Shown here piece by piece: positions 34,765 through 43,084 of a stretch of 64,000 bases of DNA; position 1 is the stretch's first letter; the number at the start of each line of letters is the position of its first letter. The translations under genes were made by a program, and so were the position numbers. This DNA is from Mucilaginibacter kameinonensis. GTDB lineage: Bacteria; Bacteroidota; Bacteroidia; Sphingobacteriales; Sphingobacteriaceae. The DNA is taken from contig NZ_RCWZ01000004.1 in the NCBI RefSeq assembly GCF_003675385.1, positions 62,001 through 126,000 on the forward strand. The letters run 5' to 3'. The notes under the pieces were generated by a model. That model did no database searches. It had not been told where the DNA came from and saw nothing but the letters and a program-made list of their open reading frames with translations.

Positions 34765-35673
34765 ATGAACCTAATCCTATTAATTTCCCAAGCTATCTCA
34801 ATTGCTCTAACTGCATATATATCTATTTTGGGCTTAAAAAAAGATTTACGGTCAACAAAAGCCATTACAAAATCGGATGCTGTAAAAACGAAACGATGGA
34901 TTATTATTTTAACTCTTTTGACTGGCGTTATATTAATTGCCAACTATTTAAACAGTAAAATCGAGGAAATCACATCTGAAAAAGAGAAAATAAAGCTGCA
35001 CGCTGAATTGTCGACGATATTAAAGACCAATAAAATATTGAGAAACACATTAGACAGAAATTCTATCAAAGAATCAAACCTAATTATTGATAACCAGAAG
35101 CAATCCGCTAAAGAATTACAAAATGCTGCGAGTAATTTGCAAACTCTGATTCACGGTAGCAATGACGTACCCGTATTTAGATTTATGGTACTGACTAAAA
35201 ACACTTTGAATGGAAAAATTGAAAATTTCAGCGACCTTCCTGTTTATAATATAACCGGACGGGTTATAAATTATGATGCTATTGAAGGTTGTAAAATAAC
35301 TATTTTCAAAAATCAAAAATATATAACCAACAAATGTTCTGATTCGGTCAAATTTGAACTTGGTGCGATGAATTATATCGACTCTCATTCAAGCGCAACT
35401 TTCAATTTGCCTCTGTTTACTAATACCAATTTAAAACCTAAAGGTCGATTCGTTTTCGAGATTTTTTTTAATGGTAAGCATTATGAACAACAGGCAATTT
35501 ACAGCGTTGTAAATCATTATTTACTTCAATCAGTTAAAATCGTAGAATTGAAAAATAACATAATAGTTAAGAGCTGGATTCCAAAAACATCGGATTTACC
35601 TTTAAATAGTGTTAATTGGTATAAAGAATTTCAAAATTGCCCTTTAACCCAAATTCATACTTTTGATTTTTAA
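34765..35673 (+). CDS. Two-TM protein of unknown function, probable accessory (moron) gene
   Basis: The 302-aa protein has two N-terminal membrane segments (residues 2-22 and 46-62), a coiled-coil stretch (KIEEITSEKEKIKLHAELS), then a beta-rich domain of about 180 aa. No family was recognised. It reads against the surrounding late genes from its own promoter, the usual sign of a lysogenic accessory gene. Superinfection exclusion or another membrane effect is possible but unsupported. Confidence 0.65.
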   Translation: MNLILLISQAISIALTAYISILGLKKDLRSTKAITKSDAVKTKRWIIILTLLTGVILIANYLNSKIEEITSEKEKIKLHAELSTILKTNKILRNTLDRNSIKESNLIIDNQKQSAKELQNAASNLQTLIHGSNDVPVFRFMVLTKNTLNGKIENFSDLPVYNITGRVINYDAIEGCKITIFKNQKYITNKCSDSVKFELGAMNYIDSHSSATFNLPLFTNTNLKPKGRFVFEIFFNGKHYEQQAIYSVVNHYLLQSVKIVELKNNIIVKSWIPKTSDLPLNSVNWYKEFQNCPLTQIHTFDF

Positions 35674-35697
35674 ATATTAAGATATCTTCCAAAGTAG

Positions 35698-35775
35698 TTA
35701 CATTTTAGGTTTTATCACTGCTAACACTGTAGTTATTATCCCGGATATCAATTCTAAAATCTTAATTAGTTTCAT
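35698..35775 (-). CDS. Very small hydrophobic peptide (25 aa) overlapping the holin 3' end
   Basis: ATG at 35775 lies inside the last codons of the holin gene in another frame and reads MKLIKILELISGIITTVLAVIKPKM before TAA. It has one membrane helix with basic ends. The overlap suggests coupling, and lysis cassettes often contain tiny membrane peptides, but the frame is short enough to be chance. Confidence 0.35.
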   Translation of the reverse strand: MKLIKILELISGIITTVLAVIKPKM

Positions 35776-36235
35776 TGTCTTTTTTATCTTTTTTAGGAAA
35801 CAGGCTACCAACCTGTTTTATTAATTCACCCCAGATTGGTGTGTTTGTAATCACTTCAATATTTTCGATAATTGATTTCAGTTCTTTCAAACTAATAATA
35901 CCGCAATAGAAAAGCATAACTTTGACTAAATCGTGTGTAATAACGTGTTGCACACTGTAGCAACCGATTAAGCCAATAACATATCCAACCATTTTTTCAC
36001 CTGTTAGCCCAATCTTAGCAGCTGTGATTGGCACCCCTGTCTTTAATGATTTCCAAATCCCGGTAATCATATCTGCTGCCAACAAAAACAACGTAAGCGA
36101 AATCAGTTCATAAGTAGGTAATAGGTACACACAAAATGTCCATATCACCAATTTGGCAAGGTTAGCCCAAATGAATTTTAAAAGTGCGGGAAAGGATTGT
36201 AAAAAGCCATATATAAGTGTTAAAATTGGTTTCAT
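35762..36235 (-). CDS. Phage holin family protein
   Basis: The 157-aa protein has three to four membrane segments (residues 28-45, 47-60, 83-100, 105-120), with LFLLAADMITGIWKSLK near residue 50 typical of the phage holin 4/Cph1-type family. It would permeabilise the inner membrane to release lysozyme. Its start overlaps the lysozyme stop (ATGA), and the pair ends the late transcription unit. Confidence 0.88.
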   Translation of the reverse strand: MKPILTLIYGFLQSFPALLKFIWANLAKLVIWTFCVYLLPTYELISLTLFLLAADMITGIWKSLKTGVPITAAKIGLTGEKMVGYVIGLIGCYSVQHVITHDLVKVMLFYCGIISLKELKSIIENIEVITNTPIWGELIKQVGSLFPKKDKKDNETN

Positions 36236-36684
36236 TGCTTAGGTTTAAGATATAAATCGGCTTCGTCTTTACGCCTCTTTACTAATGTTGAATTTATTTT
36301 GCCTCCGGCTTTATTCCAGAGGTTAAAAGCTGCTCTTATTTCTTCCAGTGTTGCCCCTGCATTGATTTTTTCAGCCAACGTAGATTTTCCAAATCCCACT
36401 GTACCAATGTTAAAAGCCAGAGAAACTAATGCGTTAAATTGATTTTGATTGAGTGATACTTTGATAGCTGTGGTTACTGCTTTCTCATAGGTGGATACCA
36501 CTTTTGAAAAGAGTTCATCACATTGCGCCGGGGTTATTACATCACCTTGTTTAACAGGTGTACCATCAGGATAATAAGTACAACCGATTCCAATAGTCCA
36601 AACACCTACTATATCTTTGTAAGCTTTAAGCCTTACACCTTCCTGATTTGAAATAAATTTTATCCCGTCTTTATCAATTTTCAC
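36232..36684 (-). CDS. Phage lysozyme (GH24 endolysin)
   Basis: The 150-aa muramidase has the T4-lysozyme-type catalytic segment NQEGVRLKAYKDIVGVWTIGIGCTYYPDG, with Glu near residue 13 and the Thr of TIGIG. The helical NQNQFNALVSLAFNIG and VKRRKDEADLYL segments also match. It cuts peptidoglycan glycan strands. The start is GTG at 36684, since the nearby ATG runs into TGA. The late motif GATAAATATTA lies 3 bases upstream. Confidence 0.93.
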   Translation of the reverse strand: MKIDKDGIKFISNQEGVRLKAYKDIVGVWTIGIGCTYYPDGTPVKQGDVITPAQCDELFSKVVSTYEKAVTTAIKVSLNQNQFNALVSLAFNIGTVGFGKSTLAEKINAGATLEEIRAAFNLWNKAGGKINSTLVKRRKDEADLYLKPKQ

Positions 36685-36687
36685 ATT

Positions 36688-36698
36688 GATAAATATTA
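36688..36698 (-). promoter_or_regulatory. Late-gene start motif TAATATTTATC (lysozyme)
   Basis: On the minus strand TAATATTTATC lies 3 bases before the GTG start. Ten such elements precede late genes, seven of them identical over 11 bases. They could be late-promoter elements or translation enhancers. Spacing to the start varies from 3 to 14 bases, which argues against a strict ribosome-binding site. Confidence 0.65.
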
Positions 36699-36722
36699 GT
36701 CCGGGGATTTATTATAAACAGA

Positions 36723-36747
36723 AAAAGCCCACTCGAAAGCGGGCTTT
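36723..36747 (-). terminator. Terminator after the 164-aa tail gene
   Basis: On the minus strand AAAGCCCGC-TTTCGA-GTGGGCTTTTT forms a strong stem with a T run. It separates the structural genes from the lysis pair. Confidence 0.8.
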
Positions 36748-36814
36748 AAGCTTAACTATTGCTTCGGCTAATATGACATTTACACCATCTTATACGGTGT
36801 ACTTGCGGTGTGAG

Positions 36815-37309
36815 TTACTGCAATTCAGAGGTAAATTGAGCATCAAATGAACCTATTGAGTTATCGATATTATCTTCCGTTGGAATTATACAACTATTAG
36901 CCTCCCTGAATTGGCTAAATGATACCACAAAAACACAACCTGCTATCCTATCAACATTTCCGTTACTAAACTTCTGGATATTTACATTCTCGTTTATGTC
37001 GTAATCAGCATCATACTGATTAGCAAAATAAGTAATCATATCATCTGCAATCAGGTTCATATCTGACCAAATTGCCAATTCAGCATTAGGTATATTAGGG
37101 TCAAACAAGTCAGCTAAAGTAACTTCAAATTGATGTACAACATTTTTATCCTGAATATTTTGAGTTAGATACTCAAAATGAGCAACCGGATAAACGATGT
37201 TGGATTCAGCGTTAAAATTGAACTCATTACCAACATCGACAGTGTTAATTTGATTATGGCTTTTGAAGAAATCAGCAATGAGTTTGATGTATTGATTTAT
37301 CGAAATCAT
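36815..37309 (-). CDS. Phage structural protein, probable tail completion/terminator
   Basis: The 164-aa protein has mixed alpha/beta character and the length of neck and tail-completion proteins (about 120-170 aa). Position supports it: the start overlaps the stop of the gp6-like connector by one base, with the portal next. SINQYIKLIADFFKSHNQI near the start and FEVTLADLF in the middle are typical of such proteins. No family was certain. Confidence 0.55.
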   Translation of the reverse strand: MISINQYIKLIADFFKSHNQINTVDVGNEFNFNAESNIVYPVAHFEYLTQNIQDKNVVHQFEVTLADLFDPNIPNAELAIWSDMNLIADDMITYFANQYDADYDINENVNIQKFSNGNVDRIAGCVFVVSFSQFREANSCIIPTEDNIDNSIGSFDAQFTSELQ

Positions 37310-37884
37310 TAAAAAACCCTTCTCCGGTAATATCCGGTTTTATACACAGATGCACGGTATAAATCTTCATAATTGAAAGTATCATCTGAAAGAGAAATAC
37401 CAGTAAAACTAAACGTAGAATCCGCATCCGGGGCGGGGTTGGTATCAGGGTCTTCATCAGTCTTTAAATAATCCAACAAACGTTTTTTGTAGGCATCTTT
37501 TTTAGTAGTATAAGTGCTTCTTAAAGCATCTATATCACTTTTATCTGCTGTAGTAGCATTATCATCATTAAGCTTTTGTACCCCTTTATTTGATACTTTA
37601 TAATGAAGCGGGTTTAGGCTATTTAGCAAAGAACCGTACAACATGAAGGGCTTGATGTAGCGCAATAAATCACTATCCACATCCGGGATGGTGTAACCGG
37701 AAATAGTAGTAGCTGAAACTACTTCATTACTTAACCTTTTATAGACAGTTGAGCCTATTAACTCTTCCAATTCCAGTTCCTGAAATTCTAAGATTGCCTG
37801 ACTTAAAATCTTTTCCTCAACATTAGCCTGTATAATGCTATTCTCTTTCAGATAATCAACGGAGATAAATGTTATTTGCCTCAT
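37309..37884 (-). CDS. Head-tail connector-like protein (DUF6712-like)
   Basis: The 191-aa, mainly helical protein begins MRQITFISVDYLKENSIIQANVEEKILSQAILEFQELELEELIG. It resembles Bacteroidota phage DUF6712 and gp6-type connector proteins, which form the ring below the portal. An Asp-rich, low-complexity insert (DEDPDTNPAPDADS) precedes the C-terminus. Its start overlaps the portal stop (ATGA). Confidence 0.65.
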   Translation of the reverse strand: MRQITFISVDYLKENSIIQANVEEKILSQAILEFQELELEELIGSTVYKRLSNEVVSATTISGYTIPDVDSDLLRYIKPFMLYGSLLNSLNPLHYKVSNKGVQKLNDDNATTADKSDIDALRSTYTTKKDAYKKRLLDYLKTDEDPDTNPAPDADSTFSFTGISLSDDTFNYEDLYRASVYKTGYYRRRVF

Positions 37885-39788
37885 TGGTCGCTCTCCTTTC
37901 TAATCACTCTCACTTTATTCCAATAATGGCGACACTGATTTTCAGCTTTTTGGGTTGCAGTATTGAACCACCATCCCCCGGCGTGTTGAAATACATCATA
38001 ACCGAATATTTCTGACATCTTTTGAATTTCAGAACGGGTATACAATCTATCAACATCAACCACTTGCTTACAGAAATCTCTACTGGTTTTTAAAAGGGTA
38101 TCGCCGGGAACCTCCGGCCTCTTTTTGTACTCATAAAGCACTTCCACAGTACGGGGATTTTGGGAGATTATAGGAGCAGATTCAACATTCCCATCTGTTA
38201 CTTTAGACGTTATCAGATTAGCGTTTGTAAGGGCTGTAATGCGGTCTGAAAGATCATTAGTCGTAATACTGATACCTAATTCCTTTTTGATATTAGCTTT
38301 GATTTCTGACAGGGTTTTACCATTAATCGGGGTTTTAATCAGATAATTTTCGATGTCGTTATCATCATCAAATTGCAACTCCACTTTTCGGAATTGTTCA
38401 TGACTATGGGTTTCAAACTCCTGTTTTGATAAAAGAGTAAAATTCCCCCGGTGGCTACCTAAATGTTTGATCTTATCAAAATCTTCTGCTTTTAATACCC
38501 TACCGTTTTTGTATTTATCGGCATCTGAATTATCAGCTTCAAAGTTTGCCGAAGCTGAATCAACTTTATTGATGGTAAGTAGCTTTTGACCTGCGCCATC
38601 CGGTAACGGCGCTCTGTTATCCAAGCTTCTTAATTCATCAATAGTCAATACCCGTTCTCTGGTCTGATCTGACAATTCAGCCATCAGGATATTTGATTTA
38701 TCCTTAAATTCTATGGCAGGAAATCCGGCATCGGCCAAAAGTTTATTGATTGCGCCCTCAATTACGTTTCTGCTATCTTTAACAAATACGTTTTTGAAAA
38801 CCTGATAAGCCTTTTCGATTTCCTGACCGTTACCGCCTAAACCGCCCTCCTGCTCTACACCAAATAAAATCCTACTGGTTGCCTGATGTGCTGTTAAAAT
38901 ATCTTCAATATTGGCTTTGCGGGCGAAATCTAATTTATCAGTGTAATCAGTTGATGAAATGCTATCAACCTGCAAACCCTTTTCACTTCCCATATCATTA
39001 TAATTGATTAGGAATTTCTTACCTGCTGCGCCGGAGTACTCAGTTCTAAGTTTGCGTTCAAATTCTTTGGCTTGTTCATCGGTAGGTTGGCCTTTAAAAA
39101 AGCTTAAGATTACTGAGGGGCTAAAACCATCTTCTAAATTTGCCTTAATAAAATCCTGCAATAGGATTTCACTTACCATACTGGTTACAGCAGGTTGATA
39201 TGAAACTTCTGCATAGGTATTTTGCGCAGAGGGTACATAACCCTGAAACATGAAAATCTTAGATTTCTGGTCGGGGTTATTGCCTTTTATCCAACGATCA
39301 TAGCTTAACACGCTTCTTTTCTGCTTCCAATCCGGGCAAATCCAAAACTTAGTTTTAGGAAAATTGCAGCGCATTTGGTTAGCAGGAATATGATTGAAAT
39401 AAAGAGGCTTATTTTTTAAAACATCATACTGAATTTCTAAAACGAAAGTATTGAAGATGATATAATCCTGTACGCATTTGCGAATAACCTCTTCAAAAGA
39501 ATCAACCAGATTTATATCAAAATCAGCAGGTTTGCCAGTGTCTTTTACTACTATGCCATCACCTAAAATGTAATTAGCTTTTGATAGCGCAATTGAGCGG
39601 TGTAAAGGAACAGAAGCCAAAAGGCGCAAAAGGAAATTTGGGTACAGGTTATCATCACCGTACCTAACATAATTGTCATCAGTAGTACCCTGTCTAAAAT
39701 TTTCTGGCAGGGGTGTTATACTTCTACTAAAATTGATTATAGCGGTTCTAAATTTATTATCATCAACCTGCACTAAATCGTTACTCAT
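37881..39788 (-). CDS. Phage portal protein with C-terminal extension
   Basis: The 635-aa protein has a portal core over residues 1-400: an N-terminal wing with RYGDDNLYPNFLLRLLASVPLHRS, then a stem and crown region. An additional C-terminal domain (about 420-635) has SHRGNFTLLSKQEFETHSHEQF and a final CKQVVDVDRLYTRSEIQKMSEIFGYDVF...WWFN...CRHYW block, as in minor-head-type domains. The portal is the dodecameric DNA gate. It lies far from the terminase, after the capsid. Confidence 0.82.
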   Translation of the reverse strand: MSNDLVQVDDNKFRTAIINFSRSITPLPENFRQGTTDDNYVRYGDDNLYPNFLLRLLASVPLHRSIALSKANYILGDGIVVKDTGKPADFDINLVDSFEEVIRKCVQDYIIFNTFVLEIQYDVLKNKPLYFNHIPANQMRCNFPKTKFWICPDWKQKRSVLSYDRWIKGNNPDQKSKIFMFQGYVPSAQNTYAEVSYQPAVTSMVSEILLQDFIKANLEDGFSPSVILSFFKGQPTDEQAKEFERKLRTEYSGAAGKKFLINYNDMGSEKGLQVDSISSTDYTDKLDFARKANIEDILTAHQATSRILFGVEQEGGLGGNGQEIEKAYQVFKNVFVKDSRNVIEGAINKLLADAGFPAIEFKDKSNILMAELSDQTRERVLTIDELRSLDNRAPLPDGAGQKLLTINKVDSASANFEADNSDADKYKNGRVLKAEDFDKIKHLGSHRGNFTLLSKQEFETHSHEQFRKVELQFDDDNDIENYLIKTPINGKTLSEIKANIKKELGISITTNDLSDRITALTNANLITSKVTDGNVESAPIISQNPRTVEVLYEYKKRPEVPGDTLLKTSRDFCKQVVDVDRLYTRSEIQKMSEIFGYDVFQHAGGWWFNTATQKAENQCRHYWNKVRVIRKESDQ

Positions 39789-40144
39789 TAATAAATTATA
39801 TATTCATTGGTATCTGTATTTGGCGGTGTTACATATTCGGTTACCTCTAAATCTTTAATCAAAAGCTTACCTGATTTAAAAGAGTGGCCCGGAGTTGGAG
39901 AATTAGTAAAAACTAAATAGATATAATAGCCCGTAGGCATATCATCAAATACTGAGGTGGTAACTAAGAATAGATCAAACCTTTCGGGAGCAGGTGAAAC
40001 ATTCACGGGCAAGGAAAAAGTATATTCAAATCTGGTTGCATCATGTTTAAGCTTAACTATGTATTCGGCATCGGCGATACCTGTGATTTCAGTTAACGTT
40101 AAAATGATTCTTTGAACAGGGTTTGATTTATCTATTACCAACAT
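39788..40144 (-). CDS. Phage structural protein of unknown role (118 aa)
   Basis: A beta-rich protein with an immunoglobulin-like feel (strands around FEYTFSLPVN and DLFLVTTSVF), possibly a head decoration or neck protein. It ends one base into the portal start and has its own late-start motif and an upstream terminator. No family was recognised. Confidence 0.55.
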   Translation of the reverse strand: MLVIDKSNPVQRIILTLTEITGIADAEYIVKLKHDATRFEYTFSLPVNVSPAPERFDLFLVTTSVFDDMPTGYYIYLVFTNSPTPGHSFKSGKLLIKDLEVTEYVTPPNTDTNEYIIY

Positions 40145-40153
40145 TTTGTTTTA

Positions 40154-40164
40154 GATAAATATTA
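40154..40164 (-). promoter_or_regulatory. Late-gene start motif (118-aa gene)
   Basis: Exact TAATATTTATC, 9 bases before the ATG. Confidence 0.65.
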
Positions 40165-40183
40165 GCACCCGGATTATATATAA

Positions 40184-40212
40184 GAAAAAACCCCTGCCGG
40201 GATTGGCAGAGG
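40184..40212 (-). terminator. Terminator after the tube-like gene
   Basis: On the minus strand CCTCTGCC-AATCCC-GGCAGGGG is followed by TTTTTT. Confidence 0.85.
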
Positions 40213-40237
40213 TTGGATAATTCTTATGAGCAAAGAA

Positions 40238-40774
40238 TTATAGAGCAACTATTGAGTTGATTATTGTCGGGTCTACGATCTGCGGTTCTTCTACATCGCT
40301 GCCGGAAAGGGTCAAAACCCTACCGTTTGCAGAATTTGACACCTCGGTAGCTACAGATTTCAACTGAAATTGACCGTTAAGCCCAAATCCAATCCAAGTA
40401 CCGTTTTTGAGTTTAACTAAAGCAGCAACCGGATTTCCGAAAAGATTCTCAACTGCTGTTTTAGCAGCGATACTACCGATGTTAGCCAAAGTAAACGAAA
40501 GTGATTTTTGTATATCGTAAGTACCATTATCGTTATAGGTATAGTCAGACTTGATACTGTTCTGATCTTTTACTGCACCGTATTTTACAAACGTTTTTCC
40601 TGAAGCTACGTTGATGTTAGAAATAGTTCCACCAGATGATACAGCGTAAACTTCAGTTGAACCTGATATGATAGCTAAATCACTATAGGCAATCAGGTAA
40701 ACTTCATCACGTACCCCGGTTTTAGTATTCTTCCCACACTCACGAGCCAACAGGGTTAATGAATTACAAGCCAT
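40238..40774 (-). CDS. Probable major tail tube protein
   Basis: The 178-aa, beta-rich protein starts MACNSLTLLARECGKN and contains strand-turn repeats (VYAVSSGGTISNINVASGKTF). Its size fits siphovirus tube proteins, and its position directly after the capsid gene and before the neck genes supports the guess. It has its own terminator and late motif, so it can be expressed at high level independently. Confidence 0.55.
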   Translation of the reverse strand: MACNSLTLLARECGKNTKTGVRDEVYLIAYSDLAIISGSTEVYAVSSGGTISNINVASGKTFVKYGAVKDQNSIKSDYTYNDNGTYDIQKSLSFTLANIGSIAAKTAVENLFGNPVAALVKLKNGTWIGFGLNGQFQLKSVATEVSNSANGRVLTLSGSDVEEPQIVDPTIINSIVAL

Positions 40775-40778
40775 TTTT

Positions 40779-40789
40779 TATAAATATTT
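40779..40789 (-). promoter_or_regulatory. Late-gene start motif, variant (tube-like gene)
   Basis: AAATATTTATA, 4 bases before the ATG; differs from the others at both ends. Confidence 0.5.
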
Positions 40790-40800
40790 TAAGTCGGATA

Positions 40801-40832
40801 TAAAAGAGGCTAACCGGATTGTCAGCCCCTCT
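40801..40832 (-). terminator. Terminator after the capsid gene
   Basis: AGAGGGGCTGAC pairs with GTTAGCCTCT (bulged), followed by TTTTA on the minus strand. Confidence 0.65.
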
Positions 40833-40842
40833 TACATTATTA

Positions 40843-41748
40843 TTATTTTATTGTACCGTAACCGATAGATTCAGTATAAATTGGTACTACACCTAATGAA
40901 AAACGAGAGTCAAAATAAACCTGTTCGGTTTCCATAGAATACTTGTTAACTAATGCTACATCCTGCATTTCTCCACCTGCCTGTAATTGTGACATACGTG
41001 CAGCAACTACAGCACCTGTCGAATTGAGGCCATCAACCGGAGCCAGTTTCGAAACGCTACCCCATAATGTTAATTGGTCATTAGGATTGAATAAGTTTTT
41101 AGCAGCGATTTGAGATACATACTTCCTGTAAGTGTCAGTACCAATAAAGATTCTGTAATCTTCTTTGTTAGCAATCTCAACGGGCATTTGCAAATCAAAA
41201 GCCTGTAGTTGCGAAATGGTATCACCAGAAGTACCACCCGATAAATGAATGTAGGTAGCACCAGTGATTTGTTTTACGAAACCGTCAATCTGTTTTAAAG
41301 TTGCAGTAGCACCAGAGGCTTTATCACCTTTCCAGATCATTTGCTCTAAAGCTGCCTGTACTTTGTCTGAAACTTCAGTACCAATAAAGTCTAAGAACAA
41401 ACCATCATCATACACCTGACCTGCCATTTTGGCCTTCATATCCTGAACTGCGTAAGTTTTTTCAAGGTCACGAACGCAATAGTTAAGGTTCACTTTCAAA
41501 TCCTTAACAGATAAGATAGCTTCACCCAAAACAGTATCACCTAAAGCATTACGGCCACAGGTTGAACCATCTTGAATTTGAACATCAGTATTAGCTAATT
41601 GTACTGCTTTGTTACCTTTTGCAGTACCGTCAAATGCGTTGGCATCTAACAACATTTTAATTGTCTGAGCGCCTAAAATTGCTCTTGTCATGAACGCCCT
41701 TGAGGTTTCGTCATTATAGACAGGTAGGGCTGAAATATTATAAGCCAT
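40843..41748 (-). CDS. Major capsid protein
   Basis: The 301-aa protein with alternating alpha/beta segments fits an HK97-fold capsid subunit of Bacteroidota phages. Candidate E-loop and P-domain stretches are seen around LGEAILSVKDLKVNLNYC and SGDTISQLQAFDLQMPVEIAN. VYFDSRFSLGVVPIYTESIGYGTIK closes the protein. Placement after the prohead protease and scaffold candidates is the strongest support. It has no TAATATTTATC motif of its own. Confidence 0.8.
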   Translation of the reverse strand: MAYNISALPVYNDETSRAFMTRAILGAQTIKMLLDANAFDGTAKGNKAVQLANTDVQIQDGSTCGRNALGDTVLGEAILSVKDLKVNLNYCVRDLEKTYAVQDMKAKMAGQVYDDGLFLDFIGTEVSDKVQAALEQMIWKGDKASGATATLKQIDGFVKQITGATYIHLSGGTSGDTISQLQAFDLQMPVEIANKEDYRIFIGTDTYRKYVSQIAAKNLFNPNDQLTLWGSVSKLAPVDGLNSTGAVVAARMSQLQAGGEMQDVALVNKYSMETEQVYFDSRFSLGVVPIYTESIGYGTIK

Positions 41749-41764
41749 CTTATAATTAGGGGTA

Positions 41765-42373
41765 TTACTTTTTGAAAGAATTACCGATTCGTTTGTATTT
41801 TTCTAATTCGGATTCCTTTATCTCCACCCTGTTATCGGCTGATAGTTGGGTGGGTACTTTTTTTAGTAGTTCAATTGTTGAATTGAAGTTTTGTACATCT
41901 TCTTTTGTAGGTGCTTCACTGATTACCTGTAAAATTGATTTTACTGCATCTTCCAGAGTTGAAATCCTGTCTGATAATGCTTGTGTTGCATCATCTTCTT
42001 TAGCTTCATCTGCCGGGGTTTCTGTAGCTTCTTCAGCGGGTGAACCTTCTACAGGCGCAGCCAAATCTTCTTCTTTAGGTTTTTCAGCTTCTTCTACAGG
42101 TGCATCAGGTTCTTTTGTGATTTTATCTATTTTTCCGTCTTTTACTGTTATTTCTGCGCCATTCGACAATGCGTAATCGCCATCAGGTGCAGGCACTGAA
42201 CCATTTGAAGTACTGGTTGAAATTTCAGCACCCTCTTTAAGTTCGGCGTACTCAAGCATACTGTCTGAATCTTTAACTTTTACGGCTTCAAACGATTCAT
42301 CATACTTTTCAGTAAAAAACTTCAATAGATTTTGGCACTTTTCCTTTGCTAATTGTATTGCGCTTTTTTCCAT
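41765..42373 (-). CDS. Probable capsid scaffolding protein
   Basis: The 202-aa, strongly acidic protein has a long Glu/Ala/Pro-rich low-complexity middle (residues 80-130) and a helical C-terminus (ALSDRISTLEDAVKSILQVISEAPTK). This composition and the position between the XkdF-like protease and the capsid gene are what scaffolding proteins show. The C-terminal basic end (KYKRIGNSFKK) may contact the capsid. Confidence 0.7.
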   Translation of the reverse strand: MEKSAIQLAKEKCQNLLKFFTEKYDESFEAVKVKDSDSMLEYAELKEGAEISTSTSNGSVPAPDGDYALSNGAEITVKDGKIDKITKEPDAPVEEAEKPKEEDLAAPVEGSPAEEATETPADEAKEDDATQALSDRISTLEDAVKSILQVISEAPTKEDVQNFNSTIELLKKVPTQLSADNRVEIKESELEKYKRIGNSFKK

Positions 42374-42387
42374 CTCGTTTTTATACC

Positions 42388-42398
42388 GATAAATATTA
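42388..42398 (-). promoter_or_regulatory. Late-gene start motif (scaffold)
   Basis: Exact TAATATTTATC, 14 bases before the ATG, the longest spacing seen. Confidence 0.65.
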
Positions 42399-42404
42399 GA
42401 TAGC

Positions 42405-43028
42405 TTAGATATTATCTTTTAGCTGTTCTAATTCAGCTAATTCCTTAAAAGCGGTTTCTAATTCGGATAATAAATATTGTTTTGAAAGATTAACTGTAGT
42501 TTTGGTATCGATCATTCCAAACAGCCCCTCAACGGACAATCCTGTAATTTTTTTTGATTGAATATCTGACCAAACCTGATCTGATAGAACCTTTAAGCCT
42601 AACACCCAACTGCCAATAGGTACACTACCCAAAGCTTTAGGTGCTAAAATTCCTTTATCGGTATCTACTATATAAGATTGAAATATGTAAGAGTCAGCAG
42701 GGATTAATGAATGTTCTAAATTGGTATTATTGAAGAAACCTTTCCGGGCAAACACCTGTGAAATTTCTCGGATAGTATCTTTTGAAAAGGTACAGGCATA
42801 TTCCCCCAACTCCGGGGAGTTTCTATAAATAACCTGATTAGGAATCAGGGCAACACCTAACAATTCTTTTTTAAGATCATCAGCAGCAAACTTTAACTGC
42901 TCATTTTTAGCAAAGCTTAACCACTGCATTTCATTAGCAGGATGTTCAACTAATGCTACGGCCTGAACAAATGAATCTTCTTCCGGGTCTATGGTTAATT
43001 CTATAAGGGGTAAATTCTTTTTTAACAT
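42405..43028 (-). CDS. Prohead protease, XkdF-like (S78-type)
   Basis: The 207-aa protein matches the XkdF/Peptidase_S78_2 family. The catalytic His lies in NTNLEHSLIPADSYIFQSYIVD near residue 104, and the Ser in ITGLSVEGLFG near 172. KALGSVPIGSWVLGLKV between them is typical. It should trim scaffold and capsid during head maturation. Gene order protease-scaffold-capsid is normal within this block. Confidence 0.85.
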   Translation of the reverse strand: MLKKNLPLIELTIDPEEDSFVQAVALVEHPANEMQWLSFAKNEQLKFAADDLKKELLGVALIPNQVIYRNSPELGEYACTFSKDTIREISQVFARKGFFNNTNLEHSLIPADSYIFQSYIVDTDKGILAPKALGSVPIGSWVLGLKVLSDQVWSDIQSKKITGLSVEGLFGMIDTKTTVNLSKQYLLSELETAFKELAELEQLKDNI

Positions 43029-43041
43029 TTATCTGTTTTCC

Positions 43042-43052
43042 GATAAATATTA
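43042..43052 (-). promoter_or_regulatory. Late-gene start motif (protease)
   Basis: Exact TAATATTTATC, 13 bases before the ATG. Confidence 0.65.
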
Positions 43053-43084
43053 GTTTGTATCCCCGGTTTAGTACGGGGATACAC